DNA of 17,039 nt from JBNJGT01 sp964473285. GTDB taxonomy: Archaea > Nanobdellota > Nanobdellia > Woesearchaeales > JACJVW01. Below, one piece after another: positions 1 to 5,415 of the stretch. Where the stretch lies: assembly GCA_964473285.1 (NCBI GenBank), contig CAYYOI010000032.1, positions 1-17,039 on the forward strand, given 5' to 3'. The position numbers and the translations under genes are program-made. The stretch's first letter is position 1. Each line of letters opens with the position of its first letter. The notes under the pieces are model-generated. The model was not told the DNA's origin. It saw nothing but the letters and a program-made list of their open reading frames with translations, and made no database searches.

Positions 1-51
1 TTGGTTTTTTCTATTAATTCAGGAGTAGTTAAAACTCATCGGAGATACTGA
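1..51 (+). CDS. possible 3' end of a gene cut by the left edge
   Basis: Frame 1 is open from the first base to a TGA at 49-51 and would encode 16 residues ending KTHRRY. The other two forward frames stop sooner (TAA at 15-17, TAG at 26-28). A short palindrome overlaps the stop and is followed by a T-run, as at a gene end. No family can be recognised from so few residues, and an open stretch this short is expected by chance, so this is only a possibility. Confidence 0.25.
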   Translation: MVFSINSGVVKTHRRY

Positions 52-64
52 TATCAGTGTTTTT
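47..64 (+). terminator. 12-bp palindrome plus T-run, possible terminator
   Basis: ACTGATATCAGT (47-58) is a perfect 12-bp palindrome followed by GTTTTT. As RNA it could form only a very short stem, so the T-run would be the active part, as in archaeal intrinsic termination. It could instead be a dyad protein-binding site. Confidence 0.25.
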
Positions 65-356
65 CGAAGAAATGACCAGCATCACTACTACGAAGTCCAA
101 TATTAATAAAAAAATTCAAGGTGATAGGGGGTGGTCCCTTACGGGGATGTCACCTCTTCTTTAAAAAAAAATCAGGCCGAAGTCGATGCGGGAATTATTC
201 GAAAAAACTTTATGTCAACTCTCGATCCATCTGTAGTTATAGCCTAATCTTTTGTTCTAATCTACCATAAAATGCTTACCACTATAATCCATCATTCTTT
301 GTCTCATTCTTTTTTTAAAAGTAAAACTTTTATATCCTGATTCATTTTGTGTTTAT
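52..356. other. non-coding stretch with a GC-rich stem-loop
   Basis: No convincing gene is visible here. The notable structure is at 119-155: AGGTGATA (119-126) can pair with TGTCACCT (148-155, one G-U pair), enclosing a G/C-rich part in which CCC (136-138) can pair with GGG (144-146). The stem is GC-rich inside otherwise AT-rich DNA. On the minus strand it is followed by a run of seven T, and on the plus strand by TCTTCTTT then an A9 run. It could be a terminator for leftward transcription or part of a small structured RNA; no known RNA family is recognised. Confidence 0.35.
328..335 (+). promoter_or_regulatory. TATA box for the first GNAT gene
   Basis: TTTTATAT is centred about 26 bp before the ATG at 357. 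With the usual archaeal spacing, transcription would start at or next to the start codon, giving a leaderless mRNA. No ribosome binding site is seen. Confidence 0.55.
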
Positions 357-821
357 ATGATACGAGATGTTAAGGATGAAGATTTTGAGAAACTGGTAAG
401 ATTATACAGATTCTTTTTTAGTACACACAATATCTTTCAACAATCTGATGAGGAAATTACTTCTTACCTGAAGGAACAATCTCAAGAAAATGATTTGATT
501 GTCTATGATGATGGTTCTCTGAAAGGAGCATTATTTTTGGTCAACTTTGGCAAAAGCAGTGACGGCTCTCATAAATTATGGAAATTTAGACATTTTGCTT
601 TTGAATCAGAAGAGGTCGCATCTCAACTTTTGGATGAAGCAGAAAAAAGAGTCAAAGAATCTTCTGAAACTTCCAAGATTGAATTGAGTATTGCAGAGAC
701 TGAAGAAGGGGTTGATTTCTATAAATCAAAAGGATATGAACAGGAAGGTGCTCTTTCAAATCATTACAGGTGGGGAGAGACTTGTTTCATTCTTTCAAGA
801 TCAATAGCTAAAAATGGTTAA
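357..821 (+). CDS. GNAT-like N-acetyltransferase, divergent
   Basis: A 154-residue protein with the GNAT fold pattern. It has an N-terminal MIRDVKDEDFEKLVRLY segment typical of strand 1 and helix 1, a central beta stretch (DLIVYDDGSLKGALFLV), and a C-terminal DFYKSKGYEQEG segment matching the family's 'FYxxxGF' motif B. The acetyl-CoA pyrophosphate loop (Q/RxxGxG/A) is not visible: the region before helix 3 reads FESEEVASQLLDEAE. Catalysis is therefore uncertain and the substrate unknown. Its stop overlaps the next GNAT gene by 8 nt, so the two are co-transcribed and may work together. Codons are strongly A/T-ended compared with genes right of 1800. The start is placed by the TATA spacing. 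Confidence 0.75.
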   Translation: MIRDVKDEDFEKLVRLYRFFFSTHNIFQQSDEEITSYLKEQSQENDLIVYDDGSLKGALFLVNFGKSSDGSHKLWKFRHFAFESEEVASQLLDEAEKRVKESSETSKIELSIAETEEGVDFYKSKGYEQEGALSNHYRWGETCFILSRSIAKNG

Positions 822-1233
822 TATCAGATTAGCAAGGATTGGAGATTGTAAACCTTGTTGTAAATTAAGTGAGATCAAAGAATTAGAAACACCTGGTGGA
901 GGTTTTATCTCAGAGAATTATTTTAAAAAGAATATTGATGACGACGAGATGTTTTTTGTTGCTGAAGATAATGACGAGATAGTAGGTTATATATTAGGAG
1001 AGCCCATGAAAGATAATATGGCATTCCTGAGTTTGTTAACAATAGACAAATCTCAGAGAGGTAAAGGTTTAGGTAAGAAATTGCTTGCTAAATTTGAAGA
1101 ACAGTGCCACAGCAAGAAACTGAACCCAATTCTTTTTTATGCTCCAAGATTTAATGAGAATACAATCGCATTCTACAATAAGCAGGGTTATATACAGGGT
1201 AAAGATCATGTTCAGTTCATGAAAGTCCTGTAG
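814..1233 (+). CDS. GNAT family N-acetyltransferase
   Basis: A 139-residue single-domain GNAT. Visible are the strand-1 start MVNIRLARIGDCKPCCKL, the strand 3/4 hairpin FFVAEDNDEIVGYILGE, the acetyl-CoA loop QRGKGLGKKLL (motif A, about residues 79-89), and the terminal AFYNKQGYIQGKDHVQFMK segment. Such enzymes transfer acetyl from acetyl-CoA to an amine on a protein, small molecule or aminoglycoside; the substrate cannot be read from sequence. The ATG lies inside the end of the preceding GNAT gene (8-nt overlap) with no clear ribosome binding site, so translation probably depends on coupling. Base composition is AT-rich like its partner. Family assignment is firm, function open. Confidence 0.88.
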   Translation: MVNIRLARIGDCKPCCKLSEIKELETPGGGFISENYFKKNIDDDEMFFVAEDNDEIVGYILGEPMKDNMAFLSLLTIDKSQRGKGLGKKLLAKFEEQCHSKKLNPILFYAPRFNENTIAFYNKQGYIQGKDHVQFMKVL

Positions 1234-1257
1234 AAATATATTAACAGCCAGGCAAAA

Positions 1258-1265
1258 TTTATATA
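1258..1265 (+). promoter_or_regulatory. TATA box for the 80-residue orphan
   Basis: TTTATATA, in the context AATTTATATAC, is centred 27 bp before the ATG at 1288, consistent with a leaderless transcript. It shows that the orphan has its own promoter and is not a third gene of the GNAT unit. Confidence 0.6.
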
Positions 1266-1287
1266 CTTACTCTCAAATAGTATCATT

Positions 1288-1530
1288 ATGGTGCAGCTAA
1301 AAATCCGCAAGACAAACAAGGACGGTCACATCCGTCTTGAATCAAAAGGAACCATAAAAGAAGTTTTGATCAACGAAGATATCATGCGCCCGAACAAGGA
1401 GACCATTTCCGTATGCTTTCGCGGCACCACAAGTTCAGGAGTCATTGATTTCTCTCCAAAAGAGCTTGAGATGCTTTATAATACAGTCCGCGAACGTATG
1501 CATCTCATTAAAGGTGTTAAGGAGATCTGA
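1288..1530 (+). CDS. small protein of unknown function (80 aa)
   Basis: The gene is well supported: it has a properly spaced TATA box, balanced codon use and a protein-like sequence, but I do not recognise the family. The protein has alternating hydrophobic/polar stretches typical of beta strands (VQLKIRKTN, HIRLESKGTIKEVLINED, ETISVCFRGTTSSGVIDFS). These are followed by one amphipathic helix (PKELEMLYNTVRERMHLIKGV). There is no signal peptide, membrane segment or Cys/His cluster, so it is probably a small cytoplasmic domain. It sits alone between the acetyltransferase pair and the tRNAs. A role cannot be inferred. Confidence 0.72.
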   Translation: MVQLKIRKTNKDGHIRLESKGTIKEVLINEDIMRPNKETISVCFRGTTSSGVIDFSPKELEMLYNTVRERMHLIKGVKEI

Positions 1531-1559
1531 TTATCCTTTTTCGGGTGATTGGCAAAACA

Positions 1560-1566
1560 TTTAAAG
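1560..1566 (+). promoter_or_regulatory. TATA box for the tRNA pair
   Basis: TTTAAAG in the context CATTTAAAGAACC is centred about 28 bp before the first base of tRNA-Ala. Because the two tRNAs are 1 nt apart and no second box lies between them, both are probably made from this promoter as one precursor. Confidence 0.55.
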
Positions 1567-1590
1567 AACCTAGTTTCTCCTCTGTCCAAA

Positions 1591-1662
1591 GGGCTCTTGG
1601 TTCAGTGGTAGAACACCCGGTTGGCAATCGGGAGGCCGCGGGTTCGATTCCCGCAGAGTCCA
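1591..1662 (+). tRNA. tRNA-Ala(GGC)
   Basis: A complete cloverleaf can be folded by hand. The acceptor GGGCTCT (1591-1597) pairs with AGAGTCC (1655-1661), with discriminator A1662. The D stem is GTTC/GAAC, and the anticodon stem CCCGG (1616-1620) pairs with TCGGG (1628-1632). The loop is TTGGCAA with anticodon GGC at 1623-1625, and the T arm GCGGG/CCCGC encloses TTCGATT. The acceptor has the G3-U70 wobble pair (G1593-T1659), the known identity element for alanyl-tRNA synthetase, which agrees with the anticodon (reads GCC/GCU). CCA is not encoded after the discriminator. No intron. Confidence 0.95.
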
Positions 1663-1663
1663 T

Positions 1664-1774
1664 GGGGCTGTAGTGTAGTATGGTATCACTGGAGCTCGGG
1701 GTTCGTTGAACAGGCCGTCGGCCAGTTGATGAAACGGACAGCTTCTAACCGGGGTTCAAATCCTCGCAGCCCCA
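1664..1774 (+). tRNA. intron-containing tRNA, probably tRNA-Pro
   Basis: The acceptor GGGGCTG (1664-1670) pairs perfectly with CAGCCCC (1767-1773), with discriminator A1774. The D arm is GTG/CAC with a GG-containing loop, and the T arm CGGGG/CCTCG encloses TTCAAAT. The anticodon stem is GGAGC (1691-1695) with GCTTC (1741-1745, one G-U). Between its strands lie 45 nt instead of 7, so an intron of about 38 nt must be removed. The best register gives the mature loop TCGGGGA, with anticodon GGG at 1698-1700 (Pro) and G at position 37. That puts C rather than the near-universal U at position 33. A one-base shift would read CGG, also Pro, with U33 but poorer stem geometry. Isotype Pro is likely; exact anticodon and splice sites are not settled. 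Confidence 0.82.
1702..1739 (+). other. tRNA intron (boundaries approximate)
   Basis: Removing these 38 nt leaves a 7-nt anticodon loop. The insert folds on itself. TTCGTT (1702-1707) pairs with AACGGA (1733-1738), AAC (1709-1711) pairs with GTT (1725-1727), and GGCC (1713-1716) pairs with GGCC (1720-1723) around a 3-nt loop. A strict bulge-helix-bulge motif (two 3-nt bulges separated by 4 bp) is not found, so the splicing endonuclease would have to accept a relaxed form, or the true boundaries differ by a few bases. Confidence 0.6.
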
Positions 1775-1778
1775 ATAG

Positions 1779-1787
1779 TTTTATATT
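1779..1787 (+). promoter_or_regulatory. TATA box for the polymerase homologue
   Basis: TTTTATATT lies 4 nt after the end of the tRNA and is centred 27 bp before the ATG at 1810. The gene is therefore likely transcribed leaderless and independently of the tRNAs. A second TATA-like TTTATAAG near 1799-1806 is too close to the ATG to serve this start. Confidence 0.55.
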
Positions 1788-1809
1788 CTAGAATTGATTT
1801 ATAAGGGCT

Positions 1810-3741
1810 ATGATCCAGTTTTTCCTCATTGACATAAGCTACAAAGCCCCATATATCAGCTTATTTGGAAAGCTTCCAGATGGTTCCCATGTGACCATAT
1901 ACGATGAGTTCCATCCATATGTTCTGGTAGACACACCTATTGAAGGTTCTGAATCGACAACCAGGATGTATAAAGGTGAAGAAAAAACCTTCTATAAAGT
2001 TCAGGATCAAAAAGAATTCCAGGGACTGGAAGTCTATGAGCGCATGCCTGCTGTTCGCCGCTACATGATTGATAATGATTTGGTCCCACTCAGCTTTTAT
2101 GAGATGGAAGTAAAGCCCTCTACCCAAAAAGTAAAGGGTGACGCCCTGATTTTGGAAAAAATAAAAGGACCTATTGACGGGACAATGGGCCTTGATGTTG
2201 CAAGCATCCATTTTCTGACTGAGAAGACAGGCGCAATCAGCTACGTTTCAGTAACAGGCAACTTCGGAATCAAGATATTTTCATGGCGTAATTTCCAGTC
2301 AGATATGAATATTGAATTTGTCTCAAGTGAAGCTGACCTGATTGACCGGCTTAAGGCATTCATCGACAGGATCCATCCAGATGCACTCATAGGATTTAGG
2401 CTTGGCATAGCCTTCGCATACCTTGTACAGCGCGCAAAAAAATACAGGATAAAACTAGAGCTTGGAAAGGATTATTCAGAGGTTTTCGTCTATAGAGGAA
2501 GGGCACGTATAAGAGGACTTCCCCTGATAAATATCTCCCGTCTGGCAAACCTGGCAGGAGAATCAATAGACTCCCTCTCACCTGATACTGACGATCCGCT
2601 TTCCCTTGCCCTTTCAACATTGAAGAACGCAAAGCAGGCAAAAGAGTTCTTCGATAAAGAACCTTTTTTTGAAGAGTTGGTGCGCCTAGTAGGGCTTCCC
2701 TTAACTGATGTTTCTCATCTCAGTGCAGCCCAGATGCTTGAATGGCACATGGTTAGGATGGCTCCCTTCCACAAGCAGCTAATCCCCGACAGGAAAACCC
2801 ATCAGGACAAAGAGATGGTCCGTACAAGGACTGGAGAATTTCATGATATCTATGAATATTCATTCAAGAACCTGTTTCCCACAATTGTGATTGATCATAA
2901 TGTATCCCTGGAAACCCTTGACTGTTCCTGTTGTGATACCCCTTTCTGCAAGAAAAAGAAAGGTTTCATCGCACAGGTTCTTGATGACCTTGTCTCACGT
3001 CAGCTCAGGATTGAACAGATTCTCAAGAATAAGCAAAATCCAAACCTATCAGCCCGTAACCAGGCACTACAGGTTATAATAAAGGGCTTCAAATACAACC
3101 GCCGGTGGTATTCCGAATCCTGCTGGAAGGCAATTCGCAAGATCTTCTCCGAAAGGATTGATGAGATCGATTCCCTTGTGACCAAGAATAATGCAACCCT
3201 TATCCGTGCTGATGAAGATTCCTTTTTCACCACATCAAAGATTGACTTCCCTGATCTTGAATTACAAGAACATCCCTTTGGATTATTCCTTCCCGAAGCA
3301 TATATCCTGAAATCCCGCACCAAAGGACTAAACCCCAAGATTCCCATTGCAAGGAACATTCTCCAGGAGCTTGTCTCCCTTTTAGTAAAAGGAAAAACAG
3401 ATGAAGCAAATAGTCTCCTCTGCGAAAAGCTTGATAACCTGGATAGCATGCCTTTGGATCAGTTTATATTTCGGACTCAACTGAAAAAAGAACTCTCAGA
3501 ATATACCCAGGATTTCTATCATGTTCGCGCAGCAAAACAGATGAAAGAGAAAGGCTATTTCATTGTACCAGGCATGATAATCCAATATATCGTTGCACCA
3601 GGCAGGGAGATTATTCTCCCCTCAGAAGCACAGGAAATTGATATAAATTACTATGTGAGTCACCTTCTCAAATTCCTGCAACCAGTCTTGGATTTCTATA
3701 ATCTAAGTAATCAGGAATCCCTTAAAAGATATATAAAATAA
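1810..3741 (+). CDS. inactivated B-family DNA polymerase homologue
   Basis: A 643-residue protein co-linear with archaeal family B polymerases (usually about 750-800 residues), but with its catalytic sites mostly erased. Exo I reads GLDVAS (127-132) instead of a DxE motif. Exo II reads GFRLGIAFAYL (195-205) where YNxDxFDxPYL is expected. Exo III reads LSTLKNAK (268-275) instead of YxxxD. Motif A reads YSFKNLFPTIV (350-360), with Ser in place of the metal-binding Asp. Motif B is shortened, with NSxYG replaced by KGFKYN (425-430). Motif C keeps both acidic residues, ADEDS (467-471). Structural landmarks remain: CCDTPFCKKKKGFI (374-387), RRWYSES (431-437) and a thumb-like end with GMIIQYIVAPG (588-598). 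The reading frame is intact and codon use normal, so it is a maintained protein and not a decaying pseudogene. A family of inactivated archaeal B polymerases is known; a structural or accessory replication role is inferred. Confidence 0.85.
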   Translation: MIQFFLIDISYKAPYISLFGKLPDGSHVTIYDEFHPYVLVDTPIEGSESTTRMYKGEEKTFYKVQDQKEFQGLEVYERMPAVRRYMIDNDLVPLSFYEMEVKPSTQKVKGDALILEKIKGPIDGTMGLDVASIHFLTEKTGAISYVSVTGNFGIKIFSWRNFQSDMNIEFVSSEADLIDRLKAFIDRIHPDALIGFRLGIAFAYLVQRAKKYRIKLELGKDYSEVFVYRGRARIRGLPLINISRLANLAGESIDSLSPDTDDPLSLALSTLKNAKQAKEFFDKEPFFEELVRLVGLPLTDVSHLSAAQMLEWHMVRMAPFHKQLIPDRKTHQDKEMVRTRTGEFHDIYEYSFKNLFPTIVIDHNVSLETLDCSCCDTPFCKKKKGFIAQVLDDLVSRQLRIEQILKNKQNPNLSARNQALQVIIKGFKYNRRWYSESCWKAIRKIFSERIDEIDSLVTKNNATLIRADEDSFFTTSKIDFPDLELQEHPFGLFLPEAYILKSRTKGLNPKIPIARNILQELVSLLVKGKTDEANSLLCEKLDNLDSMPLDQFIFRTQLKKELSEYTQDFYHVRAAKQMKEKGYFIVPGMIIQYIVAPGREIILPSEAQEIDINYYVSHLLKFLQPVLDFYNLSNQESLKRYIK

Positions 3742-3745
3742 ATAA

Positions 3746-4381
3746 TTAGTTTGTTTTCTCAGCTTTTTCTTCAGTCTCTTGTTTCTCTTCTTTCAAAGGT
3801 TCCTCTGTCTCTTTCTTCTCTTCTTTCACAGGTTCCTCTGTCTCTTTCTTCTCTTCTTTCACAGGTTCCTCAGTTACTTTCTTTTCCTCAGTTTCTGGTT
3901 CAGTTTTCTCTTCTTTAGTCTCTTCAGTCTCTTTCTTCTCTTCTTTCAAAGGTTCCTCAGTTACTTTCTTTTCTTCAGTCTCTGGTTCAGCTTTCTTTTC
4001 TTTAGTCTCTTCAGTCTCTTTCTCCTCTGGTTCTTCTTTCTTCTCTTCGGTTACTGGTTCAGCTTTCTTTTCTTGTTTCTTTGCAGGTTTTTTCTTCTCT
4101 TCCACGCCTTCAAGTTCTGCAAGAACAACGCCTGTATTGTATTTTTGAGCTTTAACTTTTATATGGTGAGGCGGTTTCCTGATACCCCTTTCCCAAATCT
4201 TATTATTCAGTTCTTCACCAATACGCACATCATCTGATTTCATGTGTTTCTTTAGGAATTCCTTCACTGCTGCAGTTGCTTTTTTAGCTCTTTTGTTATG
4301 AGGTGCTTGCATGAATTTCTGTCTCAATGGAATATTATAATTTCGCTCCAGTGTCACTTTTGTTTCTTCTTTCTTAGCCAT
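3746..4381 (-). CDS. rpl31e: 50S ribosomal protein L31e with long Glu/Lys repeat tail
   Basis: Residues 1-93 are a standard archaeal L31e: RNYNIPLR, NKRAKKATAAVKEFLKKHM, ELNNKIWERGIRKPPHHIKVKAQ, then VVLAEL. L31e sits near the exit of the peptide tunnel of the large subunit. Residues 94-211 are a low-complexity tail of Glu, Lys, Thr and Pro, with two 29-residue units (TEETKE...EEKKE) followed by two 11-residue units (TEEPVKEEKKE, TEEPLKEEKQE). This tail is longer than the core, and archaeal L31e is normally only about 80-100 residues. It should be disordered and nearly charge-balanced. It is the last gene of the leftward ribosomal operon. GGTGATC just before the ATG is a strong ribosome binding site, 8 nt after the rpl39e stop. 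It ends 4 nt from the convergent polymerase homologue. Confidence 0.93.
   Translation of the reverse strand: MAKKEETKVTLERNYNIPLRQKFMQAPHNKRAKKATAAVKEFLKKHMKSDDVRIGEELNNKIWERGIRKPPHHIKVKAQKYNTGVVLAELEGVEEKKKPAKKQEKKAEPVTEEKKEEPEEKETEETKEKKAEPETEEKKVTEEPLKEEKKETEETKEEKTEPETEEKKVTEEPVKEEKKETEEPVKEEKKETEEPLKEEKQETEEKAEKTN
3786..4037. repeat. tandem repeats in the L31e tail (33-bp and 87-bp units)
   Basis: On the plus strand near-identical 33-bp units begin at 3786, 3819 and 3852 (the third diverges after about 20 bp). Two 87-bp units begin with GGTTCCTCAGTTAC at 3864 and 3951. Both lengths are multiples of three, so gain or loss of a unit keeps the L31e frame. The plus strand is a pyrimidine-rich T/C tract. 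The array looks like the product of slippage or unequal recombination under selection for charged residues. Confidence 0.9.
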
Positions 4382-4389
4382 ATGATCAC

Positions 4390-4563
4390 CTATGCTTTGA
4401 TTTTTGTCCTTCGCCAGCTTCGCTTGACAGTTGTAATCCGTCCTGGATGGACACGCCTTCCTTTACCGAATTTCCGGATTACTGCCCAGAATGGAGCCCA
4501 CCGGGTCTGTTTCCCTTTCTTTGCCAGCCTTAGTTTTTTGTTAAGATGCTTGAATCGTGCCAT
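4390..4563 (-). CDS. rpl39e: 50S ribosomal protein L39e
   Basis: A 57-residue, very basic protein starting MARFKHLNKKLRLAKKGKQ and ending RSWRRTKIKA, the classical L39e pattern (KLRLAKxxKQ... P.W... HP...RxWRRTKLK). L39e lines the peptide exit tunnel of the large subunit; family length is about 50 residues. Its ATG at 4561-4563 follows an AAGGTAAG ribosome binding site and lies 5 nt after the stop of the PDCD5-like gene; its TAG stop is 8 nt before rpl31e. The order S19e - PDCD5-like - L39e - L31e is a known archaeal gene cluster, which supports the call. Confidence 0.97.
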   Translation of the reverse strand: MARFKHLNKKLRLAKKGKQTRWAPFWAVIRKFGKGRRVHPGRITTVKRSWRRTKIKA

Positions 4564-4568
4564 TGTTC

Positions 4569-4817
4569 TTACCTTTTTATTCGAAATTGTTTTTTGGAGG
4601 AAAATCCTGAAAGGATTTCCTTCAGTTCCTGATCATTTATCATTCTGGGTGTTTTCTGGAGTATCTCTCCCACACGAATAAGAGCCTGCATTGCATTGTT
4701 TGGATGTGCAAGCTTCACTGTTCCATACCTTTGCAAGGCTTCCTTGGTAAGGTATGGTTTAATGCTTTCTTCCAGCTGCCGCTTTTGCTCTTCTATGTTG
4801 TTGGAATTATCATTCAT
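4569..4817 (-). CDS. DNA-binding protein of the PDCD5/TFAR19 family
   Basis: An 82-residue protein. It has the N-terminal EEQKRQLEESIKPYLTKEALQRYGTVKLAHP region, then ALIRVGEILQ, INDQELKEILSGFSSKKQFRIKR, matching the PDCD5 helix bundle and the basic C-terminus of the family (usually 105-120 residues in archaea). Archaeal members are small double-stranded DNA-binding proteins; the cellular role is poorly defined. A start further upstream at 4883 is possible, but that would add 22 residues lying inside the rps19e frame and unlike the family. I chose the ATG at 4815-4817, inside the end of rps19e (8-nt overlap), consistent with translational coupling. The N-terminal helix is shorter than in most relatives. 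Confidence 0.88.
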   Translation of the reverse strand: MNDNSNNIEEQKRQLEESIKPYLTKEALQRYGTVKLAHPNNAMQALIRVGEILQKTPRMINDQELKEILSGFSSKKQFRIKR

Positions 4818-5232
4818 TTTGCTTGGCAGCCTTTGCCAGCAATGAGATTCCCTTTGGTGTGATTGATCGTCCCTTGTATACATCCTTTTCTTCCTTCTTC
4901 ACAAGACCAGCTTCTTCCAGCTGTTGAAGGATTTTTCGGATAATATTGCCAGAGGCTTTCATCTGTTTTTCAGGTCTTAGCCCGCGGTCTTTTTTTCCGC
5001 CGTATTTTGTCCTGAGCTTTGATACACCAATTGGTCCCTTTGAGTCAATACTCTGCAATATTGCTGCAGCCCTGACATGCCACCAGTCATCACGGACAGG
5101 AGGCCTCTGCTTATGAGGTCCTGTCTTTACGAATGGTCCCCATTCAGGTGCCTGTATCTCTTTGAATGAAGCAAGTTCCTTTGCGCCGTTCTCAATCACA
5201 TCATTGATTGGTATGTTCTTATATGTTGTCAT
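4810..5232 (-). CDS. rps19e: 30S ribosomal protein S19e
   Basis: A 140-residue basic protein with all S19e landmarks: PEWGPFVKTGPHKQRPPVRDDWWHVRAAAILQ, GPIGVSKLRTKYGGKKDRGLRPEKQMKASGNIIRKILQQLEEAGLV, then a C-terminal winged-helix portion GRSITPKGISLLAKAA. It is the first gene of the leftward S19e - PDCD5-like - L39e - L31e operon. The ATG is preceded by AGGTGAAATC, a good ribosome binding site, and a TATA-like box lies about 55 bp upstream. The mRNA therefore has a leader of about 30 nt, which contains a perfect inverted repeat listed separately. Confidence 0.96.
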   Translation of the reverse strand: MTTYKNIPINDVIENGAKELASFKEIQAPEWGPFVKTGPHKQRPPVRDDWWHVRAAAILQSIDSKGPIGVSKLRTKYGGKKDRGLRPEKQMKASGNIIRKILQQLEEAGLVKKEEKDVYKGRSITPKGISLLAKAAKQNE

Positions 5233-5241
5233 GATTTCACC

Positions 5242-5258
5242 TTTAGAGAACCTCTAAA
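5242..5258 (-). promoter_or_regulatory. 17-bp palindrome in the rps19e leader
   Basis: TTTAGAG (5242-5248) and CTCTAAA (5252-5258) are perfect 7-bp inverted arms around a 3-nt spacer. On the transcribed (minus) strand the hairpin ends directly against the AGGTGA ribosome binding site of rps19e. By TATA spacing the predicted transcription start (near 5262) lies a few bases before it. It could be an operator over the start site or an RNA hairpin controlling ribosome access. Confidence 0.5.
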
Positions 5259-5283
5259 CCCAATAACTAGAAACAGTAGTTCA

Positions 5284-5291
5284 TTTAAAAA
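5284..5291 (-). promoter_or_regulatory. TATA box of the rps19e operon
   Basis: Minus-strand TTTTTAAA in the context GCTTTTTAAATGA. The expected start point 25 bp downstream leaves a short leader carrying the palindrome and ribosome binding site. No better box lies closer to the gene. Confidence 0.45.
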
Positions 5292-5322
5292 GCTTTGTGT
5301 TTAGGAAGCACGGGTCAAAAGA

Positions 5323-5387
5323 AAAAAGCCCCCTTAAGGGGGTTTTTGCCTCCATCTAGGGGGGGGGGTGGGGGACGATGGAGGCAA
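5323..5387 (-). terminator. double hairpin terminator after ftsZ
   Basis: Reading in the ftsZ direction, the first element is an 11-bp perfect stem, TTGCCTCCATC/GATGGAGGCAA (arms 5377-5387 and 5346-5356). It encloses a 20-nt loop that is nearly all C on this strand and G10-T-G5 on the other. Immediately after comes the palindrome CCCCCTTAAGGGGG (5329-5342) followed by CTTTTTT, the layout of a bacterial-type intrinsic terminator. The palindrome is also followed by T5 on the plus strand, so it could work both ways. It separates ftsZ from the rps19e promoter. The G-rich loop strand could form a G-quadruplex. Confidence 0.75.
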
Positions 5388-5415
5388 GAAATCACACCAC
5401 AGGACATGGTGAACT

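Noticed and set aside
172..200. Sequence like a fragment of the archaeal SRP RNA (TCAGGCCGAAG)
   Set aside because: Only about ten bases resemble the conserved loop; the rest of the SRP fold is absent.
1640..1774. tRNA 3' ends as attachment sites of an integrated element
   Set aside because: No second copy of either tRNA end and no integrase gene is present in the window.
3779..4237. Long plus-strand open frame of Phe/Leu-rich sequence
   Set aside because: It is the antisense shadow of the Glu/Lys repeat tail of L31e: GAA/AAG codons read backwards give Phe and Leu codons. No promoter or family.
4818..4883. Extended N-terminus for the PDCD5-like gene
   Set aside because: The extra 22 residues lie inside the rps19e frame and do not resemble the family; the ATG at 4817 gives the expected overlap.
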